The notes: generated by a model not told the origin, from the letters alone. A stretch of DNA of 64,000 nucleotides from Paracoccaceae bacterium (GCA_024742835.1 JANSXS010000005.1:1-64000); one strand, 5' to 3'; shown: positions 41,065 through 52,690, counted from the first letter of the stretch. A program made the numbers and translations.

Positions 41065-41748
41065 ATGACGGACATGGATGTGAAAGCGCAACTTCTGGAG
41101 GCAATCAAGCCGCATGTGCCCTTCGACGGGTGGAGCGATGCGGCCCTGCGCGCGGCGATGGAGGATCTCGGCCTCGGCCCGGCGCTTGTCCAGGCCGCCT
41201 GTCCGCGCGGTGCCGTGGATCTGTCCCTCGCGTTCCACGAAGAGGGTGATCTGGCTATGCTGTCGCGGTTGGCGGAAACGGATCTTGCCGGGCTGCGGTA
41301 CCGCGACAGGGTCGCGGCGGCGGTGCGGTTCCGCCTTGAGGCGGTCGACGACAAAGAGCTGGTGCGGCGCGGGGTGACGCTTTTTGCGCTGCCGCAATAC
41401 GCCTTGGACGGCGCGCAGGCGGTTTGGGGCACCTGTGACAGGATCTGGACGGCGCTTGGCGACACATCCGACGACATCAACTGGTACACCAAGCGCGCGA
41501 CGTTGTCGGGGGTCTATTCCTCCACCCTGCTGTACTGGCTGGGCGATGAAAGCGAGGCACATGCGCGGACGTGGGAATTTCTTGACCGGCGGATCGACAA
41601 CGTGATGCAGATCGAAAAGGTCAAGGCGCGGGCCCGCGACAACAAGCTGTTCAGCACCCTGATGGCCGGGCCGATGTCGGTGCTGGGCAAGGTGCGCTCG
41701 CCACAGGGTCGCAGCGCGACGGGAATGCCCGGCCGGTGGAGCAGATAA
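41065..41748 (+). CDS. COQ9-family ubiquinone biosynthesis protein
   Basis: 227 residues from the ATG at 41065; a GTG at 41059 is equally placed after AGGAGG (41049-41054), so the start is uncertain by two codons. The C-terminal ~130 residues carry the COQ9 signature (NWYTKRATLSGVYSSTLLYW, DESEAHARTWEFLDRRIDNVM). COQ9 binds lipid and presents quinone intermediates to the hydroxylase COQ7; alphaproteobacteria retain the ancestral gene. The next gene, a quinone oxidoreductase, starts 4 bases later. Confidence 0.92.
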   Translation: MTDMDVKAQLLEAIKPHVPFDGWSDAALRAAMEDLGLGPALVQAACPRGAVDLSLAFHEEGDLAMLSRLAETDLAGLRYRDRVAAAVRFRLEAVDDKELVRRGVTLFALPQYALDGAQAVWGTCDRIWTALGDTSDDINWYTKRATLSGVYSSTLLYWLGDESEAHARTWEFLDRRIDNVMQIEKVKARARDNKLFSTLMAGPMSVLGKVRSPQGRSATGMPGRWSR

Positions 41749-41752
41749 GCAC

Positions 41753-42736
41753 ATGACCCAGACTATGCGCGCCATCGAAATCACCGCCGCCGGCGGACCA
41801 CATGTTTTGCAGCCCGGCACACGGCCGCGTCCCCGGCCCGGTGCCGGGGAAGTGCTGATTCGCGTGGCTTTTGCGGGCGTGAACCGGCCCGATGCGTTGC
41901 AACGCGCCGGGCTGTACGATCCGCCGAAAGGGGCCAGCGACCTGCCCGGACTGGAAGCGGCGGGCGAGATCGTGGCGCTGGGCGCGGGCGTGGGTGGCTG
42001 GTCATTGGGCGACAAGGTTTGCGCGCTTTTGCCGGGGGGCGGCTATGCCGAATATGTGGTCACGCCCGCCCTTCATTGCCTGCCTGTACCCGAGGGGCTG
42101 GACCTGATGCAGGCGGCCTGCCTGCCCGAGACATATTTCACCGTCTGGACCAACGTGTTCCTGCGCGGCGCTCTAAAGGCGGGCGAGCGGTTTTTGGTGC
42201 ATGGCGGATCAAGCGGCATCGGCACCACCGCCATTCAGCTTGGCCGCGCCTTTGGCGCGCGGGTCTTCGCCACCGCCGGTGCGCCGGACAAATGCCGCAT
42301 ATGCGAGGATCTGGGGGCAGAGCGCGCGATACATTACCGCGAGGCGGATTTTGTCGATGTGATGCGCGACATCGGCGGGGCGGACCTGATCCTCGACATG
42401 GTGGGCGGCGCGTATCTGCCGCGCAACATCCGCGCGCTGGCCGACGAGGGCCGCCTGGTGCAGATCGCCTTTCTGCAAGGCCCCGAGGTGACGATGAACT
42501 TTACCGAAGTCATGACACGGCGTCTGACGATCACAGGCTCTACCCTGCGCCCGCAAAGCGTGCTTGCCAAGGCGCGTATCGCCGATGACCTGCGCGCCCA
42601 TGTCTGGCCACTGATCGAGGCGGGGCGCATCGGCCCGGTGATGGACCGCGAATTTCCGCTGGATGATGCGGCCGGTGCCCATGCCCGGATGGAAGCGGGC
42701 GACAATATTGGCAAGATCGTCCTGAAGGTGAGCTGA
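41753..42736 (+). CDS. NAD(P)H:quinone oxidoreductase, PIG3-like zinc-independent MDR family
   Basis: 327 residues of the medium-chain dehydrogenase/reductase fold without the catalytic zinc Cys/His set. VNRPDALQRAGLYDPPKGAS is the PIG3/QOR N-terminal signature; LVHGGSSGIGTTAIQLGRAFGARVFAT (about 145-171) binds NADPH, and GSTLRPQSVLAKARI is typical of PIG3. It probably reduces quinones by one or two electrons. Co-transcribed with COQ9, which suits quinone chemistry. Confidence 0.9.
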   Translation: MTQTMRAIEITAAGGPHVLQPGTRPRPRPGAGEVLIRVAFAGVNRPDALQRAGLYDPPKGASDLPGLEAAGEIVALGAGVGGWSLGDKVCALLPGGGYAEYVVTPALHCLPVPEGLDLMQAACLPETYFTVWTNVFLRGALKAGERFLVHGGSSGIGTTAIQLGRAFGARVFATAGAPDKCRICEDLGAERAIHYREADFVDVMRDIGGADLILDMVGGAYLPRNIRALADEGRLVQIAFLQGPEVTMNFTEVMTRRLTITGSTLRPQSVLAKARIADDLRAHVWPLIEAGRIGPVMDREFPLDDAAGAHARMEAGDNIGKIVLKVS

Positions 42737-42744
42737 GCAGAGCG

Positions 42745-43863
42745 ATGGGACTTGCACAGACAGGGATCGCCGCGATGGCGGCACTGAGCGTGTTGCTGAC
42801 ACTCTGGGCGGTTTGGCGCGATATCCCGCCGGTCTGGCGTTTCGATATGCCCCAAAAGCTGGCCATGACGCAGGGCGCGCCACGGGCCAAGACGGTTTTT
42901 GACTACCGCGTAGAGCAGGGGCAGGCGCATTCGCCCGCCATTGTGATGCGCGACACCGGGTTCGAGCTTTGGTGGTTCGAAGGCTCGCAAGAGGCGCAGC
43001 CGGATGTGGATATTCACCATGCGGCGTTCCGCCGCTCTCCCGATGGCTGGCAAGAGATATCGCGCGGGCCGCGCATTACACGCAGCGCGCTGGGCGCGGC
43101 GATGGACCCGCGCCAGCTTGTCGTGACGCTTGGCAACACGGTCGAGAACGACACCCGCGCCGCGGGGGGCTTTGTCACGGTCGTTTCGGTCGGGGGATGG
43201 GCCATGGCCTCGGTCGCGGATGTCTCGCTGGATCAGACCGGACCCGTCGAGGCGCGCAAGCTCAACCTGTCGCCCTTTCTCAACCGGTCGCATCTGGTGA
43301 AATCGCCGATGGTGGATTTCGCCGACGGCAGTCACGGCCTGCCCGCCTATTTCGAACTCGGCGCGGCGCATGGTGTGCTGGTGCGGTTCGATGCGCAAGG
43401 CCGGGTGCGCGACACGGCAAGGATGGCGGGCAAGAACAAGCCGATCCAGCCGATGATCGTGCCCCTGGATGCGGCGCAGGCGGTCGCCTTCCTGCGCGAT
43501 TTCGAGCCGTCGGGCCGGTTGCTTGTCAGCCGGACCACCGATGGCGGGCGCACATGGTCGCCGGTCGTTCCCACGGACCTGCCGAACCCAAGCGCGCCCG
43601 TGGCTGCGCTGAACCTTGGCAACGGGCGCATACTGATGGCCGCCAATGACGATCCCGACGGAAGCGACCGGCTTAGCCTGCTGGCGTCGGATGATGGCGG
43701 GCAAAGCTGGCGAGTCTTGCAGGTGGTTGAAGAGAACGGCGCGGGCGCACGCTATCCGATGCTGCGGGCGTTGCCCGGTGGCGGGCTGATCCTGACCTAT
43801 TCGATGGGTAACAAGACCGGGCTGCGGGTGCGTCTCCTGCATGGCGATTGGGCCACCGCATGA
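42745..43863 (+). CDS. Membrane-anchored BNR-repeat (sialidase-fold) protein
   Basis: 372 residues. An N-terminal hydrophobic helix (IAAMAALSVLLTLWAVW) is followed by a beta-propeller region with at least two Asp-box motifs, SRTTDGGRTWSP near 276 and LLASDDGGQSWRV near 312. The region FELWWFEGSQEAQPDVDIHH and the PMLRALPGGGLILTYS end match the BNR_2/sialidase-like family. I do not see a clear FRIP motif or arginine triad, so sialidase activity is unproven; it may bind or cleave another glycan. ATGA overlap with the next gene. Confidence 0.75.
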   Translation: MGLAQTGIAAMAALSVLLTLWAVWRDIPPVWRFDMPQKLAMTQGAPRAKTVFDYRVEQGQAHSPAIVMRDTGFELWWFEGSQEAQPDVDIHHAAFRRSPDGWQEISRGPRITRSALGAAMDPRQLVVTLGNTVENDTRAAGGFVTVVSVGGWAMASVADVSLDQTGPVEARKLNLSPFLNRSHLVKSPMVDFADGSHGLPAYFELGAAHGVLVRFDAQGRVRDTARMAGKNKPIQPMIVPLDAAQAVAFLRDFEPSGRLLVSRTTDGGRTWSPVVPTDLPNPSAPVAALNLGNGRILMAANDDPDGSDRLSLLASDDGGQSWRVLQVVEENGAGARYPMLRALPGGGLILTYSMGNKTGLRVRLLHGDWATA

Positions 43864-44411
43864 GCGGGCTTGGTGCCTCCGTCGCGCTGGCGCTGCTGCT
43901 GGCCTGGGTCATTTTCGCGCTGGCGGGGCTTTTCCTGTCGCCGCCGATCGCCGTTGCGCTTGGGGCGGTCGTGGGTGTGGCAGCCGTGGTGCTGGCGCGG
44001 GATACACTGGGCGTGTCGGGCCTGATCGCGGTGCTGGCGCCCTTTGGCGTGATGCTGCCCGCATTGGCCGCGCGGCACATGGCGGGCAGTCTCGGGGCGG
44101 ACATCCCCGGTTTCTCCTCGGTTGAAATCGCGGTTTTCCTGCTCGTCTATGTCGTGTTCCTAAGTACCGCCTTCGGAGTGATCCCGGTGGATCTGTACCG
44201 CTACGGCTATGCGCCATGGCCCGTGGGCGCGCTGGTGCTGGCGGTCTGTGCCTATGCCTGGCTGACAGGCAACTGGTTTCTGGCCGGGGTCGCCGTGCTG
44301 GGACAGGTCTTCTGGATGCTGGGCTGGGGTAGCAGCAATTGGCTTGACCATGTGCTGCACGTTTTTCTGGTGCCGGTGGCGGCGGTGGTTCTTCTTTTGC
44401 GGCTGATCTGA
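43860..44411 (+). CDS. Small polytopic membrane protein coupled to BNR protein
   Basis: 183 residues from the ATG that overlaps the BNR gene's stop. Five to six hydrophobic helices (VALALLLAWVIFALAGLFL, VALGAVVGVAAVVLA, IAVLAPFGVMLPALAA, VEIAVFLLVYVVFLSTAF, LVLAVCAYAWLTGNWFLAGVAVL) and a C-terminal WLDHVLHVFLVPVAAVVLLL. No family recognised. Strict translational coupling implies a stoichiometric complex or shared pathway with the propeller protein. Confidence 0.75.
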   Translation: MSGLGASVALALLLAWVIFALAGLFLSPPIAVALGAVVGVAAVVLARDTLGVSGLIAVLAPFGVMLPALAARHMAGSLGADIPGFSSVEIAVFLLVYVVFLSTAFGVIPVDLYRYGYAPWPVGALVLAVCAYAWLTGNWFLAGVAVLGQVFWMLGWGSSNWLDHVLHVFLVPVAAVVLLLRLI

Positions 44412-44501
44412 GGCTTGTGGCCACGCGGCATTTTGCGTGTCTGACGCTGCGCAAAGTTTCGAAAAACACAGTCTCCGCTCGATCCTTGCAGTCGATATGC
44501 T

Positions 44502-45140
44502 TTATCGCACAGGATCGAACAGCGCATCCTCAAGCGTGCAATCGCGGATCACGTCCCGGCCACAGGGCACCGGATCAAGCGATTTTGACAGGCAAAGCCG
44601 TGCCTCCTGTATACGGCCATCGCGGCAGGTGATCGTCAGCATGTCGCTGGTCAGGCGCGGATTGTCCTTCAGGAATGCATCCTCGACCACCGATGCGGGT
44701 AGACGCACAGAATCCTTGAGCTTGCGAAAGATTTCGGGCCGCTCAAGACGCCCGTAGGCCTCTCGCGACAGCGCGTAATAGTCCGGGGCCGACAGGCCGG
44801 TGCAGCGCCCGTGTTTGTTCCACTGATGCCACGCAAGGCCCGCGCTGCCCATGATGTCGGCCATGTCGCGGGTCATGGCGCGCGATGGCGGGTGTTCGGT
44901 CGTGGCGCAATCCGCAGGCCAGCCGCGATGGTATTGCGGCCAAAGCCCGTGCAGGATCCAGCCATGATCGTGCCGCCCATCGCACTGATCCGCGGCGCGC
45001 GCATCGCCCTCGATCGCGCACCATGTGGGCGACCAGCTAAGACTGAGCACGTAATAGTCGAACACGCCCGCCCTGTAGTCACGGGCATGGGCGGCGCCGG
45101 CAGTGCCAAGACACAAAAGCGCAAGCAAGAGAAGGCGCAT
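44502..45140 (-). CDS. Ribonuclease T2 family protein (periplasmic)
   Basis: 212 residues with a signal peptide (MRLLLLALLCLGTAGAAHA). Catalytic segment I is HGLWPQ (64-69) and segment II is HQWNKHGRC (105-113). His64 and His110, the two catalytic histidines, are present, but the acidic residue that usually precedes the Trp (HEW) is Gln106 here. Several Cys fit the T2 disulfides. It should cleave RNA to 2',3'-cyclic nucleotides in the periplasm; whether Gln106 lowers activity is unknown. Monocistronic. Confidence 0.9.
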   Translation of the reverse strand: MRLLLLALLCLGTAGAAHARDYRAGVFDYYVLSLSWSPTWCAIEGDARAADQCDGRHDHGWILHGLWPQYHRGWPADCATTEHPPSRAMTRDMADIMGSAGLAWHQWNKHGRCTGLSAPDYYALSREAYGRLERPEIFRKLKDSVRLPASVVEDAFLKDNPRLTSDMLTITCRDGRIQEARLCLSKSLDPVPCGRDVIRDCTLEDALFDPVR

Positions 45141-45277
45141 CGGATTCCGTCTTTCTTTTTGATCTTCGGGCCACTATATAGCCGCCAAGTTCCCCGACAA
45201 CGGAAACCCGCCCCGAAATTCCCGGGGCTGCCCTTTACCGGGCGACGGGGAAGATTTGCGTGAAGGAGACGTGACAT

Positions 45278-46024
45278 ATGGCGAAACCATTGATGGCGAA
45301 AGCCACGGCCGTCTGGCTGGTGGACAATACGACGTTGAGCTTCAAGCAGATTGCCGATTTCGTCGGCATGCACGAGCTTGAGATACAGGGCATCGCCGAC
45401 GGCGATGTGGCGGCGGGCGTAAAGGGCTTTGACCCGATCGCCAATAATCAGCTTGCCCAGGCTGAAATCGACAAGGCCGAGAAAGACCCGCTATACGCCA
45501 TGCGGCTCAAGCATAATCCGGCTGCCGAGGGCGAGGAAAAGCGCCGCGGACCGCGCTACACGCCACTGTCCAAGCGGCAGGACCGGCCCAACGCGATCCT
45601 CTGGCTGGTGAAATTCCACCCCGAACTGGCAGATGCGCAGATCGCCAAACTGGTGGGCACGACAAAGCCCACGATCCAGTCGATCCGCGAACGCACGCAT
45701 TGGAACATTTCCAACATGCAGCCCATCGACCCGGTTGCGCTTGGCCTGTGCAAGCAAAGCGAACTTGACGCCGCCGTGCAAAAGGCCGCCGCCAAGAAGG
45801 CCAGGGAAGGTCAGGCGATGGGCGATGACGAGCGCCGCAAGCTGTTGTCGACAGAGCAAAGCCTTGAAGGCGATGCCGAACCGCGTATGCCCACCGCGAT
45901 CGAAGGGCTTGAAACCTTCAGCCTGAGTTCCGACCACGAGGAAAAAGAAAAGACCTACGACGCGGAAAGCTTCTTCAACCTGCCGGCTGGCGGGGATGAC
46001 GACGAAGACGAAGAGGACAAGTAA
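45278..46024 (+). CDS. trcR: Cell-cycle transcriptional regulator TrcR (DUF1013)
   Basis: 248 residues. The N-terminal MAKPLMAKATAVWLVDNTTLSFKQIADFVGMH helix-turn-helix, a second HTH-like segment (DAQIAKLVGTTKPTIQSIRERTHWN near 121-145) and KRQDRPNAILWLVKFHPEL are the DUF1013 signature confined to alphaproteobacteria. The protein ends in a very acidic tail (GGDDDEDEEDK). It is named TrcR in cell-cycle regulation work on alphaproteobacteria. GAAGGAG lies before the ATG. Confidence 0.9.
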   Translation: MAKPLMAKATAVWLVDNTTLSFKQIADFVGMHELEIQGIADGDVAAGVKGFDPIANNQLAQAEIDKAEKDPLYAMRLKHNPAAEGEEKRRGPRYTPLSKRQDRPNAILWLVKFHPELADAQIAKLVGTTKPTIQSIRERTHWNISNMQPIDPVALGLCKQSELDAAVQKAAAKKAREGQAMGDDERRKLLSTEQSLEGDAEPRMPTAIEGLETFSLSSDHEEKEKTYDAESFFNLPAGGDDDEDEEDK

Positions 46025-46030
46025 CGTCCG

Positions 46031-46070
46031 CGCGCCCGAAGACCGGCGTTCGGGCGCGTATACACTTTTG
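46031..46070 (+). terminator. Rho-independent terminator after trcR
   Basis: Stem CGCGCCCGAA (46031-46040), 8-base loop, TTCGGGCGCG (46049-46058), followed by TATACACTTTT. It starts 6 bases after the trcR stop. Confidence 0.8.
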
Positions 46071-46219
46071 CGGCCGCGGCTTCTGAAACCGTGCCGGTTG
46101 GCGTTGTGCCAATACGGTGAATTCAATTGAACGCGGCCTGTTACAAGGCTCAGCATCGGGGCGGGTGGGCCTGATAGGGCGTGACGCGCCATAAAGGCGG
46201 CAGGCTTTATGCCCTATGA

Positions 46220-46657
46220 TCAACAGGCACCTGCCGCCGTTGCCCCATAGCGTGCCTGGCTTGGTGTGAATTTCTCCCCGAAGTCCGAGGATAGCTGATC
46301 AATCAATCCCTTGCAGGAAAATCCCGTCATGCGGAGATATTGCTCCGCGGCGCGCGCCGCCTGTGCGTTCCAGTCCACCGGCAAGCTGTCGACCGCGGCG
46401 GTGGCGTCTGAAACGGCATATTGGTCGCCATAGGGGGACGAAAGCTGTTCTATGAGCCCTGTGCGGGAAAAGCCCTGAAAGCGAAGATATTGTTCTGCCG
46501 ACCTGACTGCATTTTTCTGCGCATTCGTCAGGCCTTCGGCAAATACATTTTGTGGGGCGAGCATAAGCACCGCAACAACGAGCATGTGGATAATGCGCTT
46601 TGACGCCTTTTGTGAAGAACTAAGTCTCAGGTCTGGTGCGGAACCCGTTCGTAACAT
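46220..46657 (-). CDS. Secreted Ltp-family repeat protein
   Basis: 145 residues from the ATG at 46657, which follows AGGAAA; a later Met (residue 25) also could start it. Signal peptide ending at QNVFA/EG, so it is secreted but not lipidated (no lipobox Cys). The mature part is two tandem copies of a helical repeat: AVRSAEQYLRFQGFSRTGLI with EQLSSPYGDQY, and AARAAEQYLRMTGFSCKGLI with DQLSSDFGEKF. This is the Ltp pattern (PF07553) of streptococcal phage lipoproteins that block DNA injection, but the repeat also occurs in bacterial surface proteins of unknown role. Confidence 0.75.
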   Translation of the reverse strand: MLRTGSAPDLRLSSSQKASKRIIHMLVVAVLMLAPQNVFAEGLTNAQKNAVRSAEQYLRFQGFSRTGLIEQLSSPYGDQYAVSDATAAVDSLPVDWNAQAARAAEQYLRMTGFSCKGLIDQLSSDFGEKFTPSQARYGATAAGAC

Positions 46658-46809
46658 GGGTGTTTCCTGACGTAGCTTTCAATATCTGAAAGCCTATGCG
46701 ATTTCGCAAAATATTGCAACCAAAGCGTGTCACGCTTGGCTTTTATTCAGCTTTTATACATTATGTTTAGGGCTGCCAAGGCTGGCACATCGTGCGAAAT
46801 CCGCAACAT

Positions 46810-47403
46810 TCAGATCGCCTTGCGCGCGTTCAGCGCGGCGGTGATGGTGCCATCGTCAAGGTAATCCAGCTCTCCGCCGATGGGCACGCCCTGCGCCAGC
46901 GAGGTCAGCGTGACACGGGCTTCAAGCTGATCTGCGATGTAATGCGCCGTCGTCTGCCCGTCGACCGTGGCGTTGAGCGCAAGGATCACCTCGGTGATCG
47001 CCTCGCTGTCGACCCGCTCTACCAGCTTGGGGATTCGCAACTGTTCCGGCCCGACCTGATCCAGCGCCGACAGCGTGCCGCCAAGCACGTGATAGCGCCC
47101 CTTGAAGACCCCTGAGCGTTCCATCGCCCACAGATCCGCCACATCCTCGACCACGCAGATCATCCCGTTGGCGCGCTTGTCAGCCGCGCAGATGTCGCAG
47201 ATCTCGGTCGTGCCGATATTGCCGCAATTCCCGCATTCCCGCGCGGTCTGTGCCACCTGCCGCATCTGTTCCGCCAGCGGTGTCAGCAACAGGTCGCGCT
47301 TGCGGATCATATGCAGCACTGCACGCCGGGCAGAGCGCGGGCCAAGACCGGGCAGGCGCGCCATCATGTCGATCAGCGCGTCGATCTCGCGTGTGGAGCT
47401 CAT
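46810..47403 (-). CDS. recR: Recombination mediator protein RecR
   Basis: 197 residues. N-terminal HhH ([17 protein letters not shown]), Cys4 zinc finger [16 protein letters not shown] (57-72), Toprim domain beginning [11 protein letters not shown] and the C-terminal [20 protein letters not shown]. RecR with RecO/RecF loads RecA at gaps. It follows ybaB by 16 bases on the same strand, the usual pairing. Confidence 0.96.
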   Translation of the reverse strand: MSSTREIDALIDMMARLPGLGPRSARRAVLHMIRKRDLLLTPLAEQMRQVAQTARECGNCGNIGTTEICDICAADKRANGMICVVEDVADLWAMERSGVFKGRYHVLGGTLSALDQVGPEQLRIPKLVERVDSEAITEVILALNATVDGQTTAHYIADQLEARVTLTSLAQGVPIGGELDYLDDGTITAALNARKAI

Positions 47404-47419
47404 CGGCGGGAACCGCGCT

Positions 47420-47764
47420 TCAGAATGGCAGCTTCATGTCCTTGGGCAGGCCCATGCCTTCGGTCAGCTTGCCCATCTCTTCCTGCGCCTTGTCAGAGGC
47501 CTTGCCCTGCGCGTCCTTGATGGCGGCAAGGATCAGATCCTCGACCACTTCCTTGTCATCGGAGTTGAAGATCGACGGGTCGATATCAAGGCTTTTCAAC
47601 TCGCCCTTGTAGGAACACACCGCCTTGACCAGCCCCGCGCCGCTTTCGCCGGTGACGGTCATGCTGTGCATCTCTTCCTGCAACTCGGCCATCTTGGTCT
47701 GCATTTCCTGCGCGGCCTTCATCATCTTGCCCATGTCGCCAAGCTGACCCAATCCCTTAAACAT
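47420..47764 (-). CDS. YbaB/EbfC family nucleoid-associated protein
   Basis: 114 residues from the ATG at 47764: [20 protein letters not shown] start, long helix with [12 protein letters not shown], beta core ([31 protein letters not shown]) and a C-terminal amphipathic helix ending [14 protein letters not shown]-binding homodimer often encoded between dnaX and recR; here recR is next to it but dnaX lies some 11 kb upstream on the same strand. Confidence 0.95.
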   Translation of the reverse strand: MFKGLGQLGDMGKMMKAAQEMQTKMAELQEEMHSMTVTGESGAGLVKAVCSYKGELKSLDIDPSIFNSDDKEVVEDLILAAIKDAQGKASDKAQEEMGKLTEGMGLPKDMKLPF

Positions 47765-48169
47765 CTCGTTTTCTCCGATCCTGAGTGGTGTCTGGTGTTG
47801 CCACCTAGATACGGGCGCGGCGGGCCTTGGGCAAGGGCGGCGCGCCTGCGCGGGGTGTGTGCGGGTGAAAAGGGTGGGGGGCCTTTGGTTTGAACGGTGC
47901 TGTAGGGTGAATGGAGGTCGGTTGGGTGCGGGGAGCGGGCTTTGCAAAGTTATGGCTGAAGCACGGCAGCCAACTCCGCGCCAAGTGCGGCAAAAGCTCA
48001 CTGAGTCCGACATGTGGCCAGCTTATAAACAGCTTCGCGAACATCCGCAGGTTTGCGGTTTTCTTGATTTTCTGGCCTTAGCAGGCCATCTTACCGTTAA
48101 ACGATACGTCACCCAGTAAATGTTGGCATTGATTTGCGGCGGCCCCGCACTGCCATAAAGTAATTCGTA
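47765..48169. other. 405-base intergenic stretch of mixed composition
   Basis: Between ybaB and the next plus-strand gene. The first ~130 bases are GC-rich and presumably hold the ybaB promoter; from about 47,940 onward the sequence is visibly richer in A and T. One short open frame lies at 47952-48119 (annotated separately at low confidence). I see no RNA gene, hairpin terminator or repeat from the dispersed families. Confidence 0.5.
47952..48119 (+). CDS. Possible small protein or gene fragment
   Basis: 55 codons from ATG to TAA: starts MAEARQPTPRQVRQKLTESD and continues with HPQVCGFLDFLALAGHLTVK. It contains a plausible amphipathic segment but no Shine-Dalgarno close to the ATG, and its composition is lower in GC than the surrounding core genes. 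It may be a real small gene, or a remnant of a longer one; I do not recognise a family. Confidence 0.3.
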   Translation: MAEARQPTPRQVRQKLTESDMWPAYKQLREHPQVCGFLDFLALAGHLTVKRYVTQ

Positions 48170-48181
48170 ATGGAGGGAACA

Positions 48182-48793
48182 TTGTTCAGGCTTTTACAAT
48201 TTATAGTCAGCTCCTTTCTAGTCGCTCCCGCGGTTGTCGCTCAGGGCTTCGATGCAGCGGCATTTGAAGCGGAAATTAACGCAGCACTGGCCGACGTGCC
48301 CGGTGTATCGGTCGAGATCAGCCAAGACAGTGACCTCGCGCCTCCGATGACAAACTTTCCAGACGAGGAGTGGATAGAAGGTGTTGCCACAAACGCACCA
48401 GAGTTCGGATTCGTTGTGGACAATGCTCAAGGAGTTCCTGTGGAAGTTTTGAGTGGAGCGGCACCTTTCGAGACAATTGACGGCAATATCTCGGTCACGG
48501 GATATGAGCTTCCTGAGGGCTACAGTATTCGTACAGTCGGTCCGGCGGGATGGGTGGATGCTGCCACCTATATTGCAGCCCGTAAGCGCGTCGGAGCTCC
48601 GTCTCGGGACATTGGGAGAGCGATCGACACGATCTCGGGCGCCGGAGACTACATCGCGCAGGAACTTTGCGCACGGGACGCTCGGCCAACGGAGTTAGTT
48701 CTGAATCTGACGGCGTCATTCGAGCTCGTCTTTAACCTGGAGACAGGCTCACAGGTTACTTGGGATCTTGAAATAGTGTGCGATCGCTACTGA
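48182..48793 (+). CDS. Secreted hypothetical protein
   Basis: 203 residues if read from the TTG at 48182, which has GGAGGG five bases upstream and gives a tidy signal peptide (LFRLLQFIVSSFLVAPAVVA then QGF); an ATG at 48170 in the same frame overlaps that ribosome site. The mature part is acidic with LADVPGVSVEISQDSDLAPP near the start and two Cys (ELCARD, EIVCDRY) that could pair. No family recognised. Codon use is less GC-biased than in the neighbours, suggesting recent arrival or an orphan gene. Confidence 0.65.
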   Translation: MFRLLQFIVSSFLVAPAVVAQGFDAAAFEAEINAALADVPGVSVEISQDSDLAPPMTNFPDEEWIEGVATNAPEFGFVVDNAQGVPVEVLSGAAPFETIDGNISVTGYELPEGYSIRTVGPAGWVDAATYIAARKRVGAPSRDIGRAIDTISGAGDYIAQELCARDARPTELVLNLTASFELVFNLETGSQVTWDLEIVCDRY

Positions 48794-48961
48794 CAATCGA
48801 CCGCGCAGGAAAAATGGCATCACACATTGGCGGGCTCACGGCCGCTCCGGGCTGGCAGCGGTCACGGCTATACCCCACACAACCCACCGTGGTCCCCCCC
48901 GCGCTGTATTCCGGGTCAGATAGCCGCCTGAAACCAATTCTATCCAGATCCACACAGAAAC

Positions 48962-48986
48962 AAAAAAGGGCGGGGAAACCCCGCCC
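48962..48986 (-). terminator. Rho-independent terminator of acnA
   Basis: On the minus strand GGGCGGGG, loop TTT, CCCCGCCC (48986-48968), then TTTTTT. It begins 23 bases after the acnA stop. The 150 bases to its left, up to the hypothetical gene's stop, show nothing recognisable. Confidence 0.85.
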
Positions 48987-49008
48987 TCACTCTTTATTCG
49001 CGTATGGC

Positions 49009-51768
<2,760 letters not shown>

Positions 51769-51991
51769 TGGAGGATCCTTTCACACGCGAGGCAGGAATG
51801 TCTGGGGCGGTTCTGAACCAAAAGGATACTTCGTTCAAGGGGGCCGCGCCAGTTTTTGTATACTACTGCACACAATTGATCAATGTTTCAGATTTCACGC
51901 GGCTCTCTCGAAACCTTGATTGGTTATTGCCGGTAAAATGCATATTTCAAACCGGACGCGGGCGGACTACGTGGATGGACAGGGGAACACG

Positions 51992-52690
51992 ATGCGCAAA
52001 TGGATGGCTTGCTTTGCCGCGATAGGTCTGATGGCGCTGCCCGCCATGGCCGAGAATCGGCCTGTCGTTGTTGAACTGTTCACGTCCCAGGGCTGTTCCT
52101 CTTGCCCCCCGGCGGACAAGCTGATGCACAGCCTGGCCGAGCGTGACGATATCATCGCGCTGGCACTGCATGTCGATTACTGGGATTATATCGGGTGGGC
52201 CGACAGCTTTGCCGATCCGGGTTTCAGCGCGCGGCAAAGGCAGTATGCCAAAACCGGCGGGCGCAAGATGATCTACACCCCCCAGATCATCGTCAACGGG
52301 CAGGATCACGTCGTCGGTACGCGCCCCATCGACGTGGCCGACCTGATCGACAAGCACCGCGACCGGCCCGTGACAATGACACTGAACCTGGCCCGCGCGG
52401 GCGACCAAGTCATGATCGAAATTGCCCCAGCGCGCGCTGTTTCGGGCCCGTTCGTGATACAGATGGCGCGGTATCGCCCCAGTGAGACGGTGACAATCAC
52501 CCGAGGCGAGAACGCGGGCAAGACGTTCACCTATGCCAATATCGTCACGGACCTGACCCGCCTGACAAATTGGGACGGGCAGGTGCCCGTCACTCTTACC
52601 GCGACCGCGCCGGGGGATCTTCCGGTCGTGGTGCTGGTGCAGCGCGGAGACGGGCTTGGCCTGATCGAGGCGGCGGCGCGGCTGCGCTGA
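51992..52690 (+). CDS. DUF1223 thioredoxin-like secreted protein
   Basis: 232 residues from the ATG at 51992 with a signal peptide ([20 protein letters not shown]). The mature protein begins [20 protein letters not shown], a thioredoxin-like beta strand followed by CxxC (Cys35, Cys38); [20 protein letters not shown] and [10 protein letters not shown] (cis-Pro loop) complete the DUF1223 pattern. It probably acts in periplasmic thiol redox chemistry; the partner is unknown. Divergent from acnA. Confidence 0.85.
   Translation: MRKWMACFAAIGLMALPAMAENRPVVVELFTSQGCSSCPPADKLMHSLAERDDIIALALHVDYWDYIGWADSFADPGFSARQRQYAKTGGRKMIYTPQIIVNGQDHVVGTRPIDVADLIDKHRDRPVTMTLNLARAGDQVMIEIAPARAVSGPFVIQMARYRPSETVTITRGENAGKTFTYANIVTDLTRLTNWDGQVPVTLTATAPGDLPVVVLVQRGDGLGLIEAAARLR

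Noticed and set aside
42334-43842. 502-codon antisense open frame opposite the quinone reductase and BNR genes
   Set aside because: Its composition (runs of Arg, His, Gln) is that of a shadow frame and it has no recognisable domain or ribosome site.
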